From positions 1 through 64,000 of IMG/VR virus record IMGVR_UViG_3300047325_000130: a DNA stretch of 64,000 bases; one strand, 5' to 3'. Every line of letters begins with the position of its first letter. Position 1 is the stretch's first letter. The DNA is from a virus. The notes under the pieces were generated by a model. It saw nothing but the letters and a program-made list of their open reading frames with translations. It did not search any database and was not told where the DNA came from. Positions 40,193-48,352 of this stretch are shown here, one piece after another. Position numbers and translations under genes: made by a program.

Positions 40193-40833
40193 CCAGATTT
40201 TTGACTGACGAAGAACAGATAAGAGCTTGGATAAATGTAAATTGTAATGATAGAGCGCAACAAATTCGTCGCGATGATATTGAAATAAAAGATGACTGTG
40301 TCAGGGTCAACTCGACATTAAATATTTCGAATGACAACCTAAAAGAAATACTGGTGCAATTTTCTTTTTCAAAAAATTTTTACTGCTATAATACCAAACT
40401 TACTACATTGGTTGGTTCTCCGATAGTAGTACAAGGAAATTTTGAATGTAGCGATACTGCTATAACATCGTTAAAAGGACCAGAACTAGTATATGGTAAC
40501 TTTATTTGCAAAGGAACAAAAATAACAAATTTTATTGGATGTCCTAATGTTACTGGTTATATAGATGCATATAATAACAAATTAACATCTATAGATGGAC
40601 TTCCATCAAATTTTGATAATATTTCTATTTCATATGATCCAAATCTGGCAGTATTAAAATTTATAAAATTAAACATATCCGAAGTATATCTCATTGTTGG
40701 CAGCATACTTCTTAGTAAAAGTTCTACAATTATTAATAAATATTTACAAAATTATGAGCCACTTAAAAAAAGAATATTAGCTTGTCAAAAAGAACTAATA
40801 GATAATGGCTTTATAGGCAATGCCTTATGGTAA
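40189..40833 (+). CDS. leucine-rich-repeat-like protein 1
   Basis: A 214-residue protein. About six degenerate repeats of the type C-x-N-x-K-L-T-S-L-x-G-x-P-x-x-V-x-G-x-F form a short solenoid. They are followed by the C-terminal block LKFIKLN ... CQKELIDNGFIGNALW that ends all members of the array. It has a unique 60-residue N-terminus and is the most diverged member, so probably the oldest copy. The start of the next gene lies inside its last codons (ATGGTAA). Confidence 0.75.
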   Translation: MTRFLTDEEQIRAWINVNCNDRAQQIRRDDIEIKDDCVRVNSTLNISNDNLKEILVQFSFSKNFYCYNTKLTTLVGSPIVVQGNFECSDTAITSLKGPELVYGNFICKGTKITNFIGCPNVTGYIDAYNNKLTSIDGLPSNFDNISISYDPNLAVLKFIKLNISEVYLIVGSILLSKSSTIINKYLQNYEPLKKRILACQKELIDNGFIGNALW

Positions 40834-41339
40834 AAATAGAAGAGTATTTTCAAATAGGTGATTATACAATCAAAGATGGATTGATTTCCACTGGTGATAA
40901 TGTCAAATTAATTAAAAAAGTTAAAAAATTACCAGTTCAATTCGGTCATGTTGGTGGTAGTTTTAGTTGTTATAACAATCAACTCACTTCTTTAGTTGGA
41001 TGTCCTGAATCAGTTGGTGATTATTTTAGTTGTGATAAAAATCAACTCATTTCTTTAGAAGGAGCTCCTAAATCAGTTAGTGGTGGTTTTTATTGTGGTA
41101 ATAATAAACTCACTTCTTTAGAAGGTGCACCTAAAGAAGTTGGTGGTTATTTTTATTGTGATTGGACAGAAAATCTACCTTTACTAAGATTGGTAAGATA
41201 TAAAAAAATAGAAACATACAATAATCAAGTGAATACAATTATAAGAAAATATTCCAATCATACTCCATTAAAAGAAGCCATTTTATTATGTCAGAAAGAA
41301 CTGATTGATAACGGCTTTGTAGGAAATGCAGCGTGGTAG
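40827..41339 (+). CDS. leucine-rich-repeat-like protein 2
   Basis: A 170-residue member with four repeats (pattern NNQLTSLVGCPESVGD, period about 22 residues). The N-terminal leader EEYFQIGDYTIKDGLIST is shared with members 3-5, and the tail LLRLVRYKKIETYNNQVNTI to QKELIDNGFVGNAAW is conserved. The repeats place Leu, Pro and Cys at fixed positions, as in a beta-solenoid or LRR-type binding surface. No signal peptide or enzyme domain. Confidence 0.75.
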   Translation: MVKIEEYFQIGDYTIKDGLISTGDNVKLIKKVKKLPVQFGHVGGSFSCYNNQLTSLVGCPESVGDYFSCDKNQLISLEGAPKSVSGGFYCGNNKLTSLEGAPKEVGGYFYCDWTENLPLLRLVRYKKIETYNNQVNTIIRKYSNHTPLKEAILLCQKELIDNGFVGNAAW

Positions 41340-42037
41340 ATATAAAAGAATATTTTGAAATAAAAAATTACACTATAAAAGATGGATTGATTTCCGTCGA
41401 TGGTAATGTTTCATTAATCAAGAAAGTAAAAAAACTACCTTTTAAATTTGGTCAAATTGGTGGTTATTTTTATTGTTCTGAAAATCAACTAACTTCGTTA
41501 GTTGGGTGTCCAAATGAAGTTGGTGGTGATTTTTATTGTAATAATAATAAACTTACTTCTTTAGTTGAGAGTCCAAATAAAGTTGGAGGTAATTTTGATT
41601 GTTACAATAATAAACTTATGTCTTTAGCCGGAGCTCCAAAATCCGTTGGAGGTTATTTTGATTGTGCTAATAATCAACTCACCTCTTTAGAGGGAGCTCC
41701 GCAATCAGTTGGCGGTTATTTTTATTGTGCTTATAATCAACTCACTTCTTTAGAAGGAGCTCCAAATTCAGTTGGTATTTATTTTGATTGTCGTTATAAT
41801 AAACTCACTTCTTTAGAAGGAGCTCCTAAAGAAGTTGGTGGTAGTTTTTATCTTTCCTGGTCAAAAGATTTACCTTTACTAAGATTGGTAAGATATAAAA
41901 AAGTAGAAACATATAATAATGATCAAGTAAATGATATTATAAACAAATATTCTAATCATAAGCCATTAAAAGAAGCCATCATTGGTTGTCAGAAAGAACT
42001 AATAGATAATGGCTTTATAGGTAATGCAGCATGGTAG
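41333..42037 (+). CDS. leucine-rich-repeat-like protein 3
   Basis: A 234-residue copy with about seven repeats; the same leader and tail as its neighbours. Repeat number differs from member 2 by insertion of whole 66-base units, so the genes change length by unit gain or loss. The next gene starts inside the terminal GCATGGTAG, giving a seven-base overlap. Confidence 0.75.
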   Translation: MVDIKEYFEIKNYTIKDGLISVDGNVSLIKKVKKLPFKFGQIGGYFYCSENQLTSLVGCPNEVGGDFYCNNNKLTSLVESPNKVGGNFDCYNNKLMSLAGAPKSVGGYFDCANNQLTSLEGAPQSVGGYFYCAYNQLTSLEGAPNSVGIYFDCRYNKLTSLEGAPKEVGGSFYLSWSKDLPLLRLVRYKKVETYNNDQVNDIINKYSNHKPLKEAIIGCQKELIDNGFIGNAAW

Positions 42038-42729
42038 ATATAAAAGAATATTTTAGAATAGATGATTATACAATCAAAGATGGATTAATTTCTACCAATG
42101 ATGATGTTGAATTAATCAAGAAAGTAAAAGAATTACCAGTTCAATTCGGTTATGTTGGCGGTTATTTTTATTGTTATGATAATCAACTCACTTCTTTAGA
42201 AGGATCTCCGGAATCCGTTGGTGACGATTTTTATTGTTCTGAAAATCAACTAACTTCGTTAGTTGGGTGTCCAAATGAAGTTGGCGGCGGTTTTGTTTGT
42301 CGTGATAATCAACTCACTTCTTTGGAAGGATCTCCACAATCGGTAGGTAATGGTTTTTACTGTCATAATAATCAACTCACTTCTTTAGACGGAGCTCCTG
42401 AATCCGTTGACGGTGATTTTGATTGTCGTAATAATCTACTTACTTCTTTAGCTGGATCTCCGCAATCCGTTGGTGGTAGTTTTAATTGTTCTAATAATAA
42501 ACTCACCTCTTTAGAAGGAGCTCCAAAATTCGTTGGCGGTTATTTTTATTGTGGTTGGTCAGAAAATTTACCATTACTAAGATTAGTAAGATATAAAAAA
42601 GTACAAACATATAGTCGAGTAAATGAAATTATAAGAAAATATTCTTATCATAAGCCATTAAAAGAAGCTATATTATTATGTCAGAAAGAACTAATTGATA
42701 ATGGCTTTGTAGGAAACGCAGCATGGTAG
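42031..42729 (+). CDS. leucine-rich-repeat-like protein 4
   Basis: A 232-residue copy with about seven repeats. Very similar in DNA to member 3 over leader, several units (NQLTSLVGCPNEVGGG) and tail. Hypervariable residues fall between the conserved Leu and Pro positions, as expected for a ligand-binding face under diversification; this is inference. Confidence 0.75.
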   Translation: MVDIKEYFRIDDYTIKDGLISTNDDVELIKKVKELPVQFGYVGGYFYCYDNQLTSLEGSPESVGDDFYCSENQLTSLVGCPNEVGGGFVCRDNQLTSLEGSPQSVGNGFYCHNNQLTSLDGAPESVDGDFDCRNNLLTSLAGSPQSVGGSFNCSNNKLTSLEGAPKFVGGYFYCGWSENLPLLRLVRYKKVQTYSRVNEIIRKYSYHKPLKEAILLCQKELIDNGFVGNAAW

Positions 42730-43221
42730 ATATAAAAAATATTTTCAAATAGAAAATTATACCATAAAAGATGGATTAATTTCTACTGATGATGATGTCA
42801 GATTAATCAAGAAAGTTGAAAAATTACCTTTTAAATTCGGTCATATTGGTGGTTATTTTGATTGTCGTAATAATAAACTCATTTCTTTAGAGGGTGCTTC
42901 AAAATACGTTGGCGGCAGTTTTTCTTGCGCTTATAATAAACTCACTTCTTTAGAAGGAGCTCCGCAATCAGTTGGTGTTATGATAATAAACTCACTTCTT
43001 TAGAAGGAGCTCCGCAATCAGTTGGTGGCAGTTTTTATCTTACTTGGTCAGAAAATTTACCATTACTAAGATTGATAATATATCAAACTGTACAAACATT
43101 CAATAGTCAAGTAGATAAAATTATAGGAAAATATTGTAATCATAAACCATTAAAAGAAGCCATATTATTATGTCAGAAAGAACTAATAGATAACGGCTTT
43201 ATAGGGAATGCAGCATGGTAA
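42723..43221 (+). pseudogene. leucine-rich-repeat-like protein 5, frameshifted
   Basis: Begins like members 3 and 4 but has ATAAAAAATATT where they have ATAAAAGAATATT. One base is missing, and the frame stops after nine codons. A second lesion near 42978 removes most of a repeat unit (GTTGGTGTTATGATAATAA). Beyond both, the leader, repeats and tail down to GNAAW are clearly recognisable. Either a decayed array end or base errors; the two independent lesions favour decay. Confidence 0.85.
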
Positions 43222-43242
43222 AGCCGGGGTTACCCCGGCTTT
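43220..43242. terminator. bidirectional terminator between the LRR array and hsp20
   Basis: A perfect 10-bp stem AAAGCCGGGG/CCCCGGCTTT with loop TTA. On the plus strand it is followed by ACTTTT; on the minus strand by TACCATGC. It separates convergent genes. Confidence 0.85.
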
Positions 43243-43252
43243 ACTTTTAAAC

Positions 43253-43717
43253 TTATTCGCTTTTAGCGATAAGCTCTGGTTCTAATTTAGGTAAAATTTT
43301 TGTTGTATCAATTGGTATCAATCTTGCTTTTCGAGCTTCCGGTATCTCTCTTGTAAGATCAATTGTCAACAAACCATTTGTCAAACTAGCCGAAACAACA
43401 TTTACATGTTGTTCTAGATAGAATGATCGTTTAAACGATCTACCTGCAATACCTCTATACAAGATTTGTTTTGATTCTTCTTCTTTTTTCTTACCTTCTA
43501 TAGTAAGACGATTTTCTTCCTGAGAAACATCAATTTCAGATTCACCAAAACCTGCAACCGCAAGCGTAAGTCTGTATTGATTTTCAGAAACTTCCTCTAA
43601 ATCATAGTGAGGATATGAAGAAGTATCATATCTAAAATTGTTTAGAGCTCGAATTGTTGGTGAGAAACCAATTGCAAAACGATGTAGGTCATCAAATAGT
43701 TCATTAAATGTAGTCAT
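43253..43717 (-). CDS. small heat-shock protein Hsp20 (IbpA-like)
   Basis: 154 residues. The alpha-crystallin domain spans about 37-135: YDLEEVSENQYRLTLAVAG, FGESEIDVSQEENRLTIEG, YRGIAGRSFKRSFYLEQHV and NGLLTIDLTREIPE. The last is followed by a short C-terminal tail with KARLIPI, where the I-x-I-type motif seats into neighbouring subunits. An ATP-independent holdase that would keep viral or host proteins soluble during infection, complementing DnaJ and ClpA encoded at the left. Strong AAGGAGAC ribosome-binding site. I see no clear thermosensor in the leader. Confidence 0.93.
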   Translation of the reverse strand: MTTFNELFDDLHRFAIGFSPTIRALNNFRYDTSSYPHYDLEEVSENQYRLTLAVAGFGESEIDVSQEENRLTIEGKKKEEESKQILYRGIAGRSFKRSFYLEQHVNVVSASLTNGLLTIDLTREIPEARKARLIPIDTTKILPKLEPELIAKSE

Positions 43718-43864
43718 TTTATTGTCTCCTTAAAAAGCGAGTTTAGTTTTTAAGACCTCTTATGAGCATCTTATAATGACAAGTTTATGTCGTCCAATAT
43801 AAGTTGTCAAGTAACTTGATAAAATTTTTCAATAAATTTAATTTGATTTCTATAAATTAATCAT

Positions 43865-43872
43865 TATAAATA
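43865..43872 (+). promoter_or_regulatory. T4 late promoter consensus TATAAATA
   Basis: Exact TATAAATA 86 bases before the ATG of the vWA gene at 43958. The leader contains small hairpins (e.g. GCTCGAAGTGAGC at 43881-43893). Confidence 0.55.
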
Positions 43873-43957
43873 TATTTAATGCTCGAAGTGAGCAGGTTAT
43901 GAGGCAGCGAAGACCATTCGGTGATGAGTGGCAGTAAAGACCTCAAAGGACAATAGA

Positions 43958-44752
43958 ATGAACAACAATGGTAATCTACCAAATGCGTTTCCTGGCGCGC
44001 CAAATTTAAATTTAAATATTCAGGTAAATCAAAACGTACCAACCGGTACATCAACTACATCAGTACCATATATTGGTTATAAATTTCAAAAAGCAGGAAC
44101 AAATGGCAATTTAATTGCAGTTCTACTTGATGAAAGTGGCAGTATGAATTCTTGTAGACATGCAACCATTGCAGGTTTTAATGAGTTTGTATTAGGACAA
44201 AAATCAGTTTCTAATGCCGGTGCTGCATATCTAACTCTTAATAAATTTGATTCACCCAAAATTACAACTGTTTACGCTGACAGAATTATTTCCGAAGTAC
44301 CAGAATTAACAACATCAACTTATACACCAAACGGTGGTACTAATTTGTATGATGGTATTGGTTATACTATCGAACAAGTAAATAATGCACTTGCAAAAAT
44401 CCCAGAAGATTCTCGTCCAGGTGTAACAATTGTTATTACAACTGATGGACAAGAGAATTCTAGCAATAAATTTACCAGCGCAAAAATTAAAGAAATGGTT
44501 GCTGCTACTGAAGAAGCTGGGTGGAGCTACCTATTTTTAGCTGCTAACCTGGATTCATTTGCAGTTGGGTCTGCATTCGGTATGAATGCAATGAATTCTG
44601 TTAATTATAGCACATCTAAAATGGGTGCAACAATGACTGCATTAAATTCTACTGTAACTAAAATGAGAGTAGCAAAAACAGCTGGTTTAGGTACTGAAGC
44701 AGTATATGCATCTGCTATGTTTACTGACCAAGAACGCAATGATATAGTTTAA
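43958..44752 (+). CDS. von Willebrand factor A (vWA) domain protein
   Basis: A 264-residue protein. After a flexible Asn/Pro-rich N-terminus it has a vWA fold with complete MIDAS residues: DESGS (D58, S60, S62), the Thr in NGGTNLYDG, and the Asp in ITTDGQENS. This predicts metal-dependent protein-protein binding. I start at the ATG at 43958 with AAAGGA upstream. No transmembrane segment. It lies 11 bases before the next gene and both are followed by a terminator, forming a two-gene unit. Phage vWA proteins of this type are often annotated as tellurite-resistance-like; the true role is unknown. Confidence 0.85.
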   Translation: MNNNGNLPNAFPGAPNLNLNIQVNQNVPTGTSTTSVPYIGYKFQKAGTNGNLIAVLLDESGSMNSCRHATIAGFNEFVLGQKSVSNAGAAYLTLNKFDSPKITTVYADRIISEVPELTTSTYTPNGGTNLYDGIGYTIEQVNNALAKIPEDSRPGVTIVITTDGQENSSNKFTSAKIKEMVAATEEAGWSYLFLAANLDSFAVGSAFGMNAMNSVNYSTSKMGATMTALNSTVTKMRVAKTAGLGTEAVYASAMFTDQERNDIV

Positions 44753-44763
44753 GGAGAAGAAAC

Positions 44764-45561
44764 ATGCAAAGTTCAGATACACTTTACTCACTACAAGTAC
44801 GACCAAATGGTCGTACTATAGCAGACGAATATTTACATCAAAATGCAACATGGATAGAAGGAAGAGATGGGTCAAAATATGATGTCATTATCGGAAATAA
44901 AAGCTCTACCAAAGCGTTATTCATTGTTGCGATCGATGGGTTAGATGTAATAGAAGGCAAACCAGCAGGAACTCAAAGTCAGGGTTATGTTGTTAATCCT
45001 TATAGTACCGTAACTATTCCTGGCTGGAAACTTAATAATCAAGAAGCTGCTGAATTTTATTTCAGCAGGAAATCTGAAAGTTATGTAAATGCAATAGGCG
45101 GCAATACTGCAAATACTGGCGTTATTGGTGCAATGATATTTCGTGAGAAGCAACAACAAACCATTTGGCCTTTTCTCATGAATGGTTATCCTTATTCAAC
45201 AGGAACAGCAGCTAACCCAGGTATATGGCGTTCTTATTCTAATCAAGTAGGATCGGGTGTAAGTTTAAATCAATCTTGTGTTGCTAACTCAATTGCATCA
45301 ATAAGTGCAAATAATGCAGTAACACAAGACGTTGGTACTGGTTTTGGTGAGGCAACAGGATTTAATACTTCTCAAGTATCATTTATCAGAGAGGATGAAA
45401 ATAATCCAACTGCTATTTTAGCAATGTACTACAATACAGCTAAAAACTTGCAGAAAATGGGAATACAATTACGTTCTAAAAACAACGTAGGATATAGTCC
45501 TAATCCTTTCCCGGCGGTTACCGGAACAGGGTGTGTTCCTCCAACAGACTGGGTTAAATAA
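44764..45561 (+). CDS. hypothetical protein paired with vWA gene
   Basis: A 265-residue soluble protein. The pattern GRTIADEYLHQNATWIEGRD, VTIPGWKLNNQEAAEFYFS and GAMIFREKQQ suggests a beta-rich fold, followed by a low-complexity Ser/Asn-rich part and ending in SFIREDENNPTAILAMYY. I do not recognise a family. AAGGAGAAG ribosome-binding site. Cotranscribed with the vWA gene, so a partner or substrate of it is a reasonable inference. Confidence 0.7.
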   Translation: MQSSDTLYSLQVRPNGRTIADEYLHQNATWIEGRDGSKYDVIIGNKSSTKALFIVAIDGLDVIEGKPAGTQSQGYVVNPYSTVTIPGWKLNNQEAAEFYFSRKSESYVNAIGGNTANTGVIGAMIFREKQQQTIWPFLMNGYPYSTGTAANPGIWRSYSNQVGSGVSLNQSCVANSIASISANNAVTQDVGTGFGEATGFNTSQVSFIREDENNPTAILAMYYNTAKNLQKMGIQLRSKNNVGYSPNPFPAVTGTGCVPPTDWVK

Positions 45562-45570
45562 CCTTTGTAT

Positions 45571-45596
45571 AGAAAGGGTCTTTTAAGACCCTTTCT
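45571..45596 (+). terminator. rho-independent terminator of the vWA operon
   Basis: A 10-bp stem AGAAAGGGTC/GACCCTTTCT with loop TTTTAA, followed by TCTT, 10 bases after the stop at 45561. Confidence 0.85.
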
Positions 45597-45622
45597 TCTT
45601 GAATAGTTATTATATTATTAAT

Positions 45623-46013
45623 ATGAAAATCATAATAACATCGCATGATGAAGCTGCAATACATAAATTAAATGCAAATTATATTCTTAGTTTGACAGAA
45701 TATCGACCACTATTTTATAGTGGCGGAGAGCTTATAGACAACGCAGATTGTCTTGCTCCAAATCGAAACTTTGATTGTTCATTGTCACGCAGGTGTCAGT
45801 CGTAGTACCGCAATATCTGTTGCAATTTTAATTCAGGATGGAATGACATACGAAGATGCATTCCATTATGTGATTACAATAAGAAATTCCGCATACCCTA
45901 ATAAAAAATTAGTCGAATTAACTGATAAGCATTTTGGGCTAAACAGCAATTACATTAAGTTTTACAATAAATGGTTGAATACAAATCAAACTGATAAATT
46001 GATCTTGTCATAA
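45623..46013 (+). pseudogene. dual-specificity/tyrosine phosphatase-like, frameshifted
   Basis: The N-terminal frame (MKIIITSHDEAAIHKLNANY; ILSLTEY) and the C-terminal frame with the active-site loop IVHCHAGVSRSTA (C-x5-R) are both family-like but lie in different frames. A one-base (+1) shift is needed between about 45742 and 45760, at GTCTTGCTCC. Joined, the protein would be about 130 residues, the length of small phage cysteine phosphatases. The HCxAGxxRS loop is intact, so the gene was functional recently or the break is a sequencing error. Confidence 0.75.
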
Positions 46014-46034
46014 ACCCACTCCGAGTCGAAGTAA

Positions 46035-47021
46035 TTAAACAGCAAATCCATTATGTATAAAACAAGCTATTTGCGTAGAGCTTAATACCGTAAAAGATAA
46101 AATATCAATTGAATTTGATGCTGTACTTAAAATTGGAGTTATCCCACCAGGAAATAGCCAATTTGATCCAAAGGATATAGTCCTATGTCCTGTTGCATCT
46201 TGGGTACAAACTATTTGTCCTGAATTTCCTACGGTAACAGATGTCGGATTCAGTAATGTTACGTTTCCTGTTAAAGTAAAAAAGAAATTACTTGTGTTTG
46301 ATAAATTTAATGATATATTTGATGATGCAGTAATAACATTTGGAACAAGTATACTAGTTGATGCAATAACATTAGATGCATTTACGGTATTAGTTACATT
46401 AACATTCCCACTAAATTGCCCATTAAATGCATTAACAACAAAATTGCCATTTGTAGTAAACGTAACATTTTGTTGAGTCTGAGTGTTACCTGTATAGGTA
46501 AGACCTTGGCTTTCAGCGTCTTCTATATCAAAATTTATATTTCCTGCTTGGAAATATATTCCCGCGCCCGGCAAACTACCAGCGCCAATTTCAACTTCCG
46601 AATAACCAGAATAGATATATTGATCGCCATCTGAACCAGCCCAATAGAATTGACTTGGACTCATAGTTAACATAGTTGTTGTATTTACAAATGAACTACC
46701 TGAGAAATTTTGTGTGCTTACTACCAATCCGTTTGGACCAGTAGTGATAACGCCATTTAGATTTGTGCTATCAGACGAATAAAAAGTTTCAGCTGAATTT
46801 GGAGTGGTTGTTGAACCAATTGCAGGTAGTGATGATGCAGTAAAAAAATTGGGTAACGATACATTGCTCCCGCCATTACTACCAACCACTATACCACCTG
46901 GGGTAATTCCGTCATGAAGTGACAAAGTATTGTTCAATGGATTGATAATTAAAGTTCCATTCTCAGCGACATATGTATTGCCGTTTTCATATATTCTTTT
47001 AGTTACTACTTTATCTACCAT
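46035..47021 (-). CDS. tail fibre-like protein
   Basis: A 328-residue structural protein. The N-terminus has TLSLHDGITPGGIVVGSN, a motif of Mtd/hyaluronidase-type fibre N-domains (x-H/G-D-G-x-T-P-G-G). Ser/Thr/Asn-rich middle. The C-terminal 60 residues (GQIVCTQDATGHRTISFG) match the end of the large beta-helix fibre (16870), so it bears the same knob. I start at the ATG at 47021 rather than at an in-frame TTG at 47033. It is convergent with the phosphatase and distant from the main cluster, so possibly an alternative or accessory fibre. Confidence 0.75.
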   Translation of the reverse strand: MVDKVVTKRIYENGNTYVAENGTLIINPLNNTLSLHDGITPGGIVVGSNGGSNVSLPNFFTASSLPAIGSTTTPNSAETFYSSDSTNLNGVITTGPNGLVVSTQNFSGSSFVNTTTMLTMSPSQFYWAGSDGDQYIYSGYSEVEIGAGSLPGAGIYFQAGNINFDIEDAESQGLTYTGNTQTQQNVTFTTNGNFVVNAFNGQFSGNVNVTNTVNASNVIASTSILVPNVITASSNISLNLSNTSNFFFTLTGNVTLLNPTSVTVGNSGQIVCTQDATGHRTISFGSNWLFPGGITPILSTASNSIDILSFTVLSSTQIACFIHNGFAV

Positions 47022-47045
47022 ATTTTTTACCAATTAATTTTAAAC

Positions 47046-47053
47046 TATTTATT
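47046..47053 (-). promoter_or_regulatory. T4-like late promoter box (AATAAATA)
   Basis: A minus-strand AATAAATA 24 bases before the ATG at 47021. Confidence 0.4.
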
Positions 47054-47059
47054 TGAATT

Positions 47060-47366
47060 TGTGACTTAATGATGAAAGGTGTAAACACCTAATTCACTAT
47101 TCGTTTTTCGATAAATCTCAAACTCATACGTTCATTAATTTAGATATAACGATAGTTTTCTTTTTCTTTTTGATATGGAATGGTAGCCATAAGATCCCCG
47201 TTGCCGGGAAATCTTATTTTGTTGGACGTATAGCCTTGGTAATCATATTGTTCATGTGTTCTCTGGCGGTTGTCCGGTACCAGATATCTTATATAAGAAA
47301 ATCATTATTACATGATGCCATATAAGAAATATGTGCTTAGATCTGAGATAAACTCAACAGCGGCAA
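47060..47366. other. noncoding, hairpin-bearing interval
   Basis: No convincing gene. Two strong stems are visible. ATAAGAT/ATCTTAT with an inner CCCG/CGGG spans 47189-47217 and is followed by TTTT on the plus strand. TCTGG/CCAGA with inner CGG/CCG spans 47261-47285. A smaller GGTGT/ACACC hairpin lies at 47079-47090. The first could be a terminator of an unseen small RNA. Confidence 0.4.
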
Positions 47367-47397
47367 AATAAACAACATTACCAACAAGTTGTTTATT
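47367..47397 (-). terminator. terminator-like hairpin of the small gene at 47409
   Basis: A 10-bp stem AATAAACAAC/GTTGTTTATT with an 11-base loop; on the minus strand it is followed by TTTG and lies 12 bases after the stop at 47409. Confidence 0.5.
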
Positions 47398-47408
47398 CCT
47401 GAACAGTG

Positions 47409-47570
47409 TCATGTCTGACAAGTTCCTTTTGTTTTGAAAATTAAATTTCTTTCGGTTGCGTCATAAGGTGATACATATTGTCCCTTATTGTCCTTCGAGC
47501 TGTCGACAGCCATTCGTGCTTTTTTCGCTTCGCACAATGCATGATTTAATAGTCTAATAAATGTTCTCAT
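47409..47570 (-). CDS. small hypothetical protein, 53 residues
   Basis: MRTFIRLLNHALCEAKKARM and so on, ending FKTKGTCQT. Helical N-terminus, polar C-terminus. No ribosome-binding site at the ATG, but a TATAAT-type -10 lies about 45 bases upstream on the minus strand and a terminator-like hairpin follows the stop. It is open further upstream without a better start. Marginal. Confidence 0.4.
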   Translation of the reverse strand: MRTFIRLLNHALCEAKKARMAVDSSKDNKGQYVSPYDATERNLIFKTKGTCQT

Positions 47571-47647
47571 CGATCGCAATATCAAAACTAGCAATTGATC
47601 GAATGAAAAAACATTATATCGAGCTTTAATGATAAATAGAATTGAAT

Positions 47648-47842
47648 ATGAAGGCGGCTGCAAATGCAGCATTTGGCGAGATTGCACAATTGTATGAAGA
47701 TGAACAATATAAAATATTGAAGTTATCTGGCATTAAAACTACCGCTTCTGTTGGTGATGTTTCATTGTCTGATAAAGATATTGAAAAAGCTGTATATGCT
47801 CATGCCAGGTTAGAAGCTGCTAGATTAGTTGGTAGCAGATGA
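47648..47842 (+). CDS. small hypothetical protein, 64 residues
   Basis: MKAAANAAFGEIAQLYEDEQ and so on: helical, acidic, ending ARLEAARLVGSR. An ATAAATA word lies nine bases before the ATG (47633-47639), so if that is the promoter the leader would be almost absent. Followed by a bidirectional terminator. Unknown function. Confidence 0.55.
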   Translation: MKAAANAAFGEIAQLYEDEQYKILKLSGIKTTASVGDVSLSDKDIEKAVYAHARLEAARLVGSR

Positions 47843-47883
47843 TATTGGTATAACTATGATCAAAACTTTTGAATTTTAAATAG

Positions 47884-47912
47884 GATAGGGATACCCATTG
47901 GGTATTCCTATC
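47884..47912. terminator. bidirectional terminator between convergent genes
   Basis: A 13-bp stem GATAGGGATACCC/GGGTATTCCTATC (one G-T pair), loop ATT, between the plus-strand gene ending at 47842 and the minus-strand gene ending at 47918. Confidence 0.8.
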
Positions 47913-47917
47913 TATAG

Positions 47918-48272
47918 CTATTTTGGAAATAAATCTTCTAAGATTTCTGGAACTCGATAATTAATACTACCAAAGGCAAGAGCGATCGCTAATATTAGAG
48001 ATTCTGCTTCTTGTTTGGTTAACGGACCTTTGGTAGCCGGCAATAATGCCGCACGCAAAATATCTTCAGCATACTTTGAAGCAGATATTGTAGCGTGTGC
48101 TATATCCTGAAATTTGCCGTAAGTAACTTTGTTGGCTTCGCGTTTTGCGCGTTTTACTAGTTCGGGCTCACATTCTTTACATAGGCGGGGAAAGCCTTGT
48201 CCACCTTCAAGCAAGTTGCCGGCATTGCTCGCACATATCGCCATTCAAAACCATGTCAGAATATTCGCCCAT
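47918..48272 (-). pseudogene. phage zinc-ribbon-like small protein, frameshifted
   Basis: The true start is the ATG at 48272 with a perfect AGGAGAG ribosome-binding site; it reads MGEYSDMVLNGDMCEQC, a start I know from many phage small proteins. After CEQCRQL the frame stops. A +1 shift near 48208-48219 continues as LEGGQGFPRLCKECEPEL, restoring the C-x2-C ... C-x2-C zinc pattern and about 75 more residues. A 108-codon frame starting at 48244 is only the downstream part. Either a one-base error or recent inactivation. Confidence 0.8.
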
Positions 48273-48310
48273 TTTACTCTCCTGCCCTATATCATCTAAT
48301 ATCATTTCAA

Positions 48311-48344
48311 AAAGAAATAGTAGGGGTAACCCTACTATTTCTTT
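48311..48344 (-). terminator. terminator of the nadM-nadV operon
   Basis: A perfect 15-bp stem AAAGAAATAGTAGGG/CCCTACTATTTCTTT with a four-base GTAA loop, nine bases after the nadV stop. AT-rich base followed by TTTGAAA on the minus strand. Confidence 0.85.
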
Positions 48345-48352
48345 CTTGACCG

